DNA of 64,000 nt from Taenia hydatigena (taxonomy: Eukaryota > Platyhelminthes > Cestoda > Cyclophyllidea > Taeniidae), in contig JADWOT020000002.1 in NCBI GenBank assembly GCA_036345935.2, positions 20,524,355 to 20,588,354 of the forward strand, written 5' to 3'. Position 1 is the stretch's first letter. Every line of letters begins with the position of its first letter. Shown one piece after another: positions 63,771 to 64,000 of the stretch. A program made the position numbers and the translations under genes. A model generated the notes under the pieces. It did not search any database, was not told the DNA's origin, and saw only the letters and a program-made list of their open reading frames with translations.

Positions 63771-64000
63771 GTTTGTCCCTTCTTTACCCTCTCCTCTTTC
63801 TCACTCTCTTCCTGTCTACTCTGAATCTGCTTACATTAGAAGCTTTAGCTGCTAGGGTAGCTGCCTCTCTGTGGGTTGAGGGCTGTCATTGATGTGGCTA
63901 CCTCGATCCACCATTATTGACGGAGCTTCCAGACGGCTTGTAGCGTCTCGTTTCTAATCGGAAGTGTACTTCCCTTCCACAAGTGTGTGTCTGTGTGTTT
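63771..64000. other. window end inside or just after the RS-rich gene
   Basis: The last exon ends with a weak GTTTGT donor in phase 0, so further exons are expected beyond base 64000. No in-frame terminal exon could be placed in the remaining 230 bp. Confidence 0.4.

Noticed and set aside
1..64000. CRISPR array, rRNA operon, bacterial operon structure or viral genome
   Set aside because: The genes are intron-split metazoan genes; no regularly spaced short repeats, rRNA blocks or viral replication genes were seen.

Overview
This is nuclear DNA of a metazoan: every recognisable gene is split by GT-AG introns with consistent phases. Many introns are tiny (34-44 bp in AAR2, PTDSS, NAGA and one unidentified gene), there are 3' splice acceptors 17-18 nt upstream of start codons, and gene density is about one per 7-9 kb. 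Together these fit a parasitic flatworm, most likely a tapeworm. The taxon is inference; no species marker is present.

Layout. 1-9892 (minus): the N-terminal 14 coding exons of a DENND4/Crag-type Rab GEF whose 3' end lies beyond base 1. 10474-10944: two small converging ORFs for single-span membrane proteins. 11061-12567 (minus): complete AAR2 (U5 snRNP assembly factor). 13034-13330 (minus): an isolated exon-like ORF. About 13.3-17.6 kb: no gene recognised. 17593-22.2 kb (minus): 3' exons of an unidentified gene. 22933-26090 (minus): complete divergent GSK-3-like kinase. 26.1-28.1 kb: intergenic, with a dispersed repeat in inverted orientation. 28082-31293 (plus): complete phosphatidylserine synthase. 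32.4-37.8 kb: two tail-to-tail alpha-N-acetylgalactosaminidase/alpha-galactosidase genes whose 5' halves are nearly identical while their 3' halves have diverged. 39459-39971 (minus): cytochrome c. 40458-43558 (minus): 3' part of a second unidentified gene, six phase-compatible exons including a probable GC-AG intron. 47114-63770 (plus): at least nine exons of a long Ser/Arg/Pro-rich protein, probably continuing past the window, with a large inverted repeat in its introns flanking exons 5-6.

The genes are functionally unrelated housekeeping or signalling loci: membrane traffic, splicing, kinase signalling, phospholipid synthesis, lysosomal glycan breakdown and respiration. The parts that most deserve a second look are the NAGA inverted pair (apparent gene conversion plus a split in specificity-loop residues), the inverted intronic repeat around exons 5-6 of the RS-rich gene (a candidate for back-splicing), the two unidentified multi-exon genes, and the GSK-3-like kinase, which lacks the usual N-terminal inhibitory site. 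No rRNA, tRNA, CRISPR or intact transposon was found. Exon borders were read by eye from splice motifs, phase and remembered family conservation; no alignment or database search was run.
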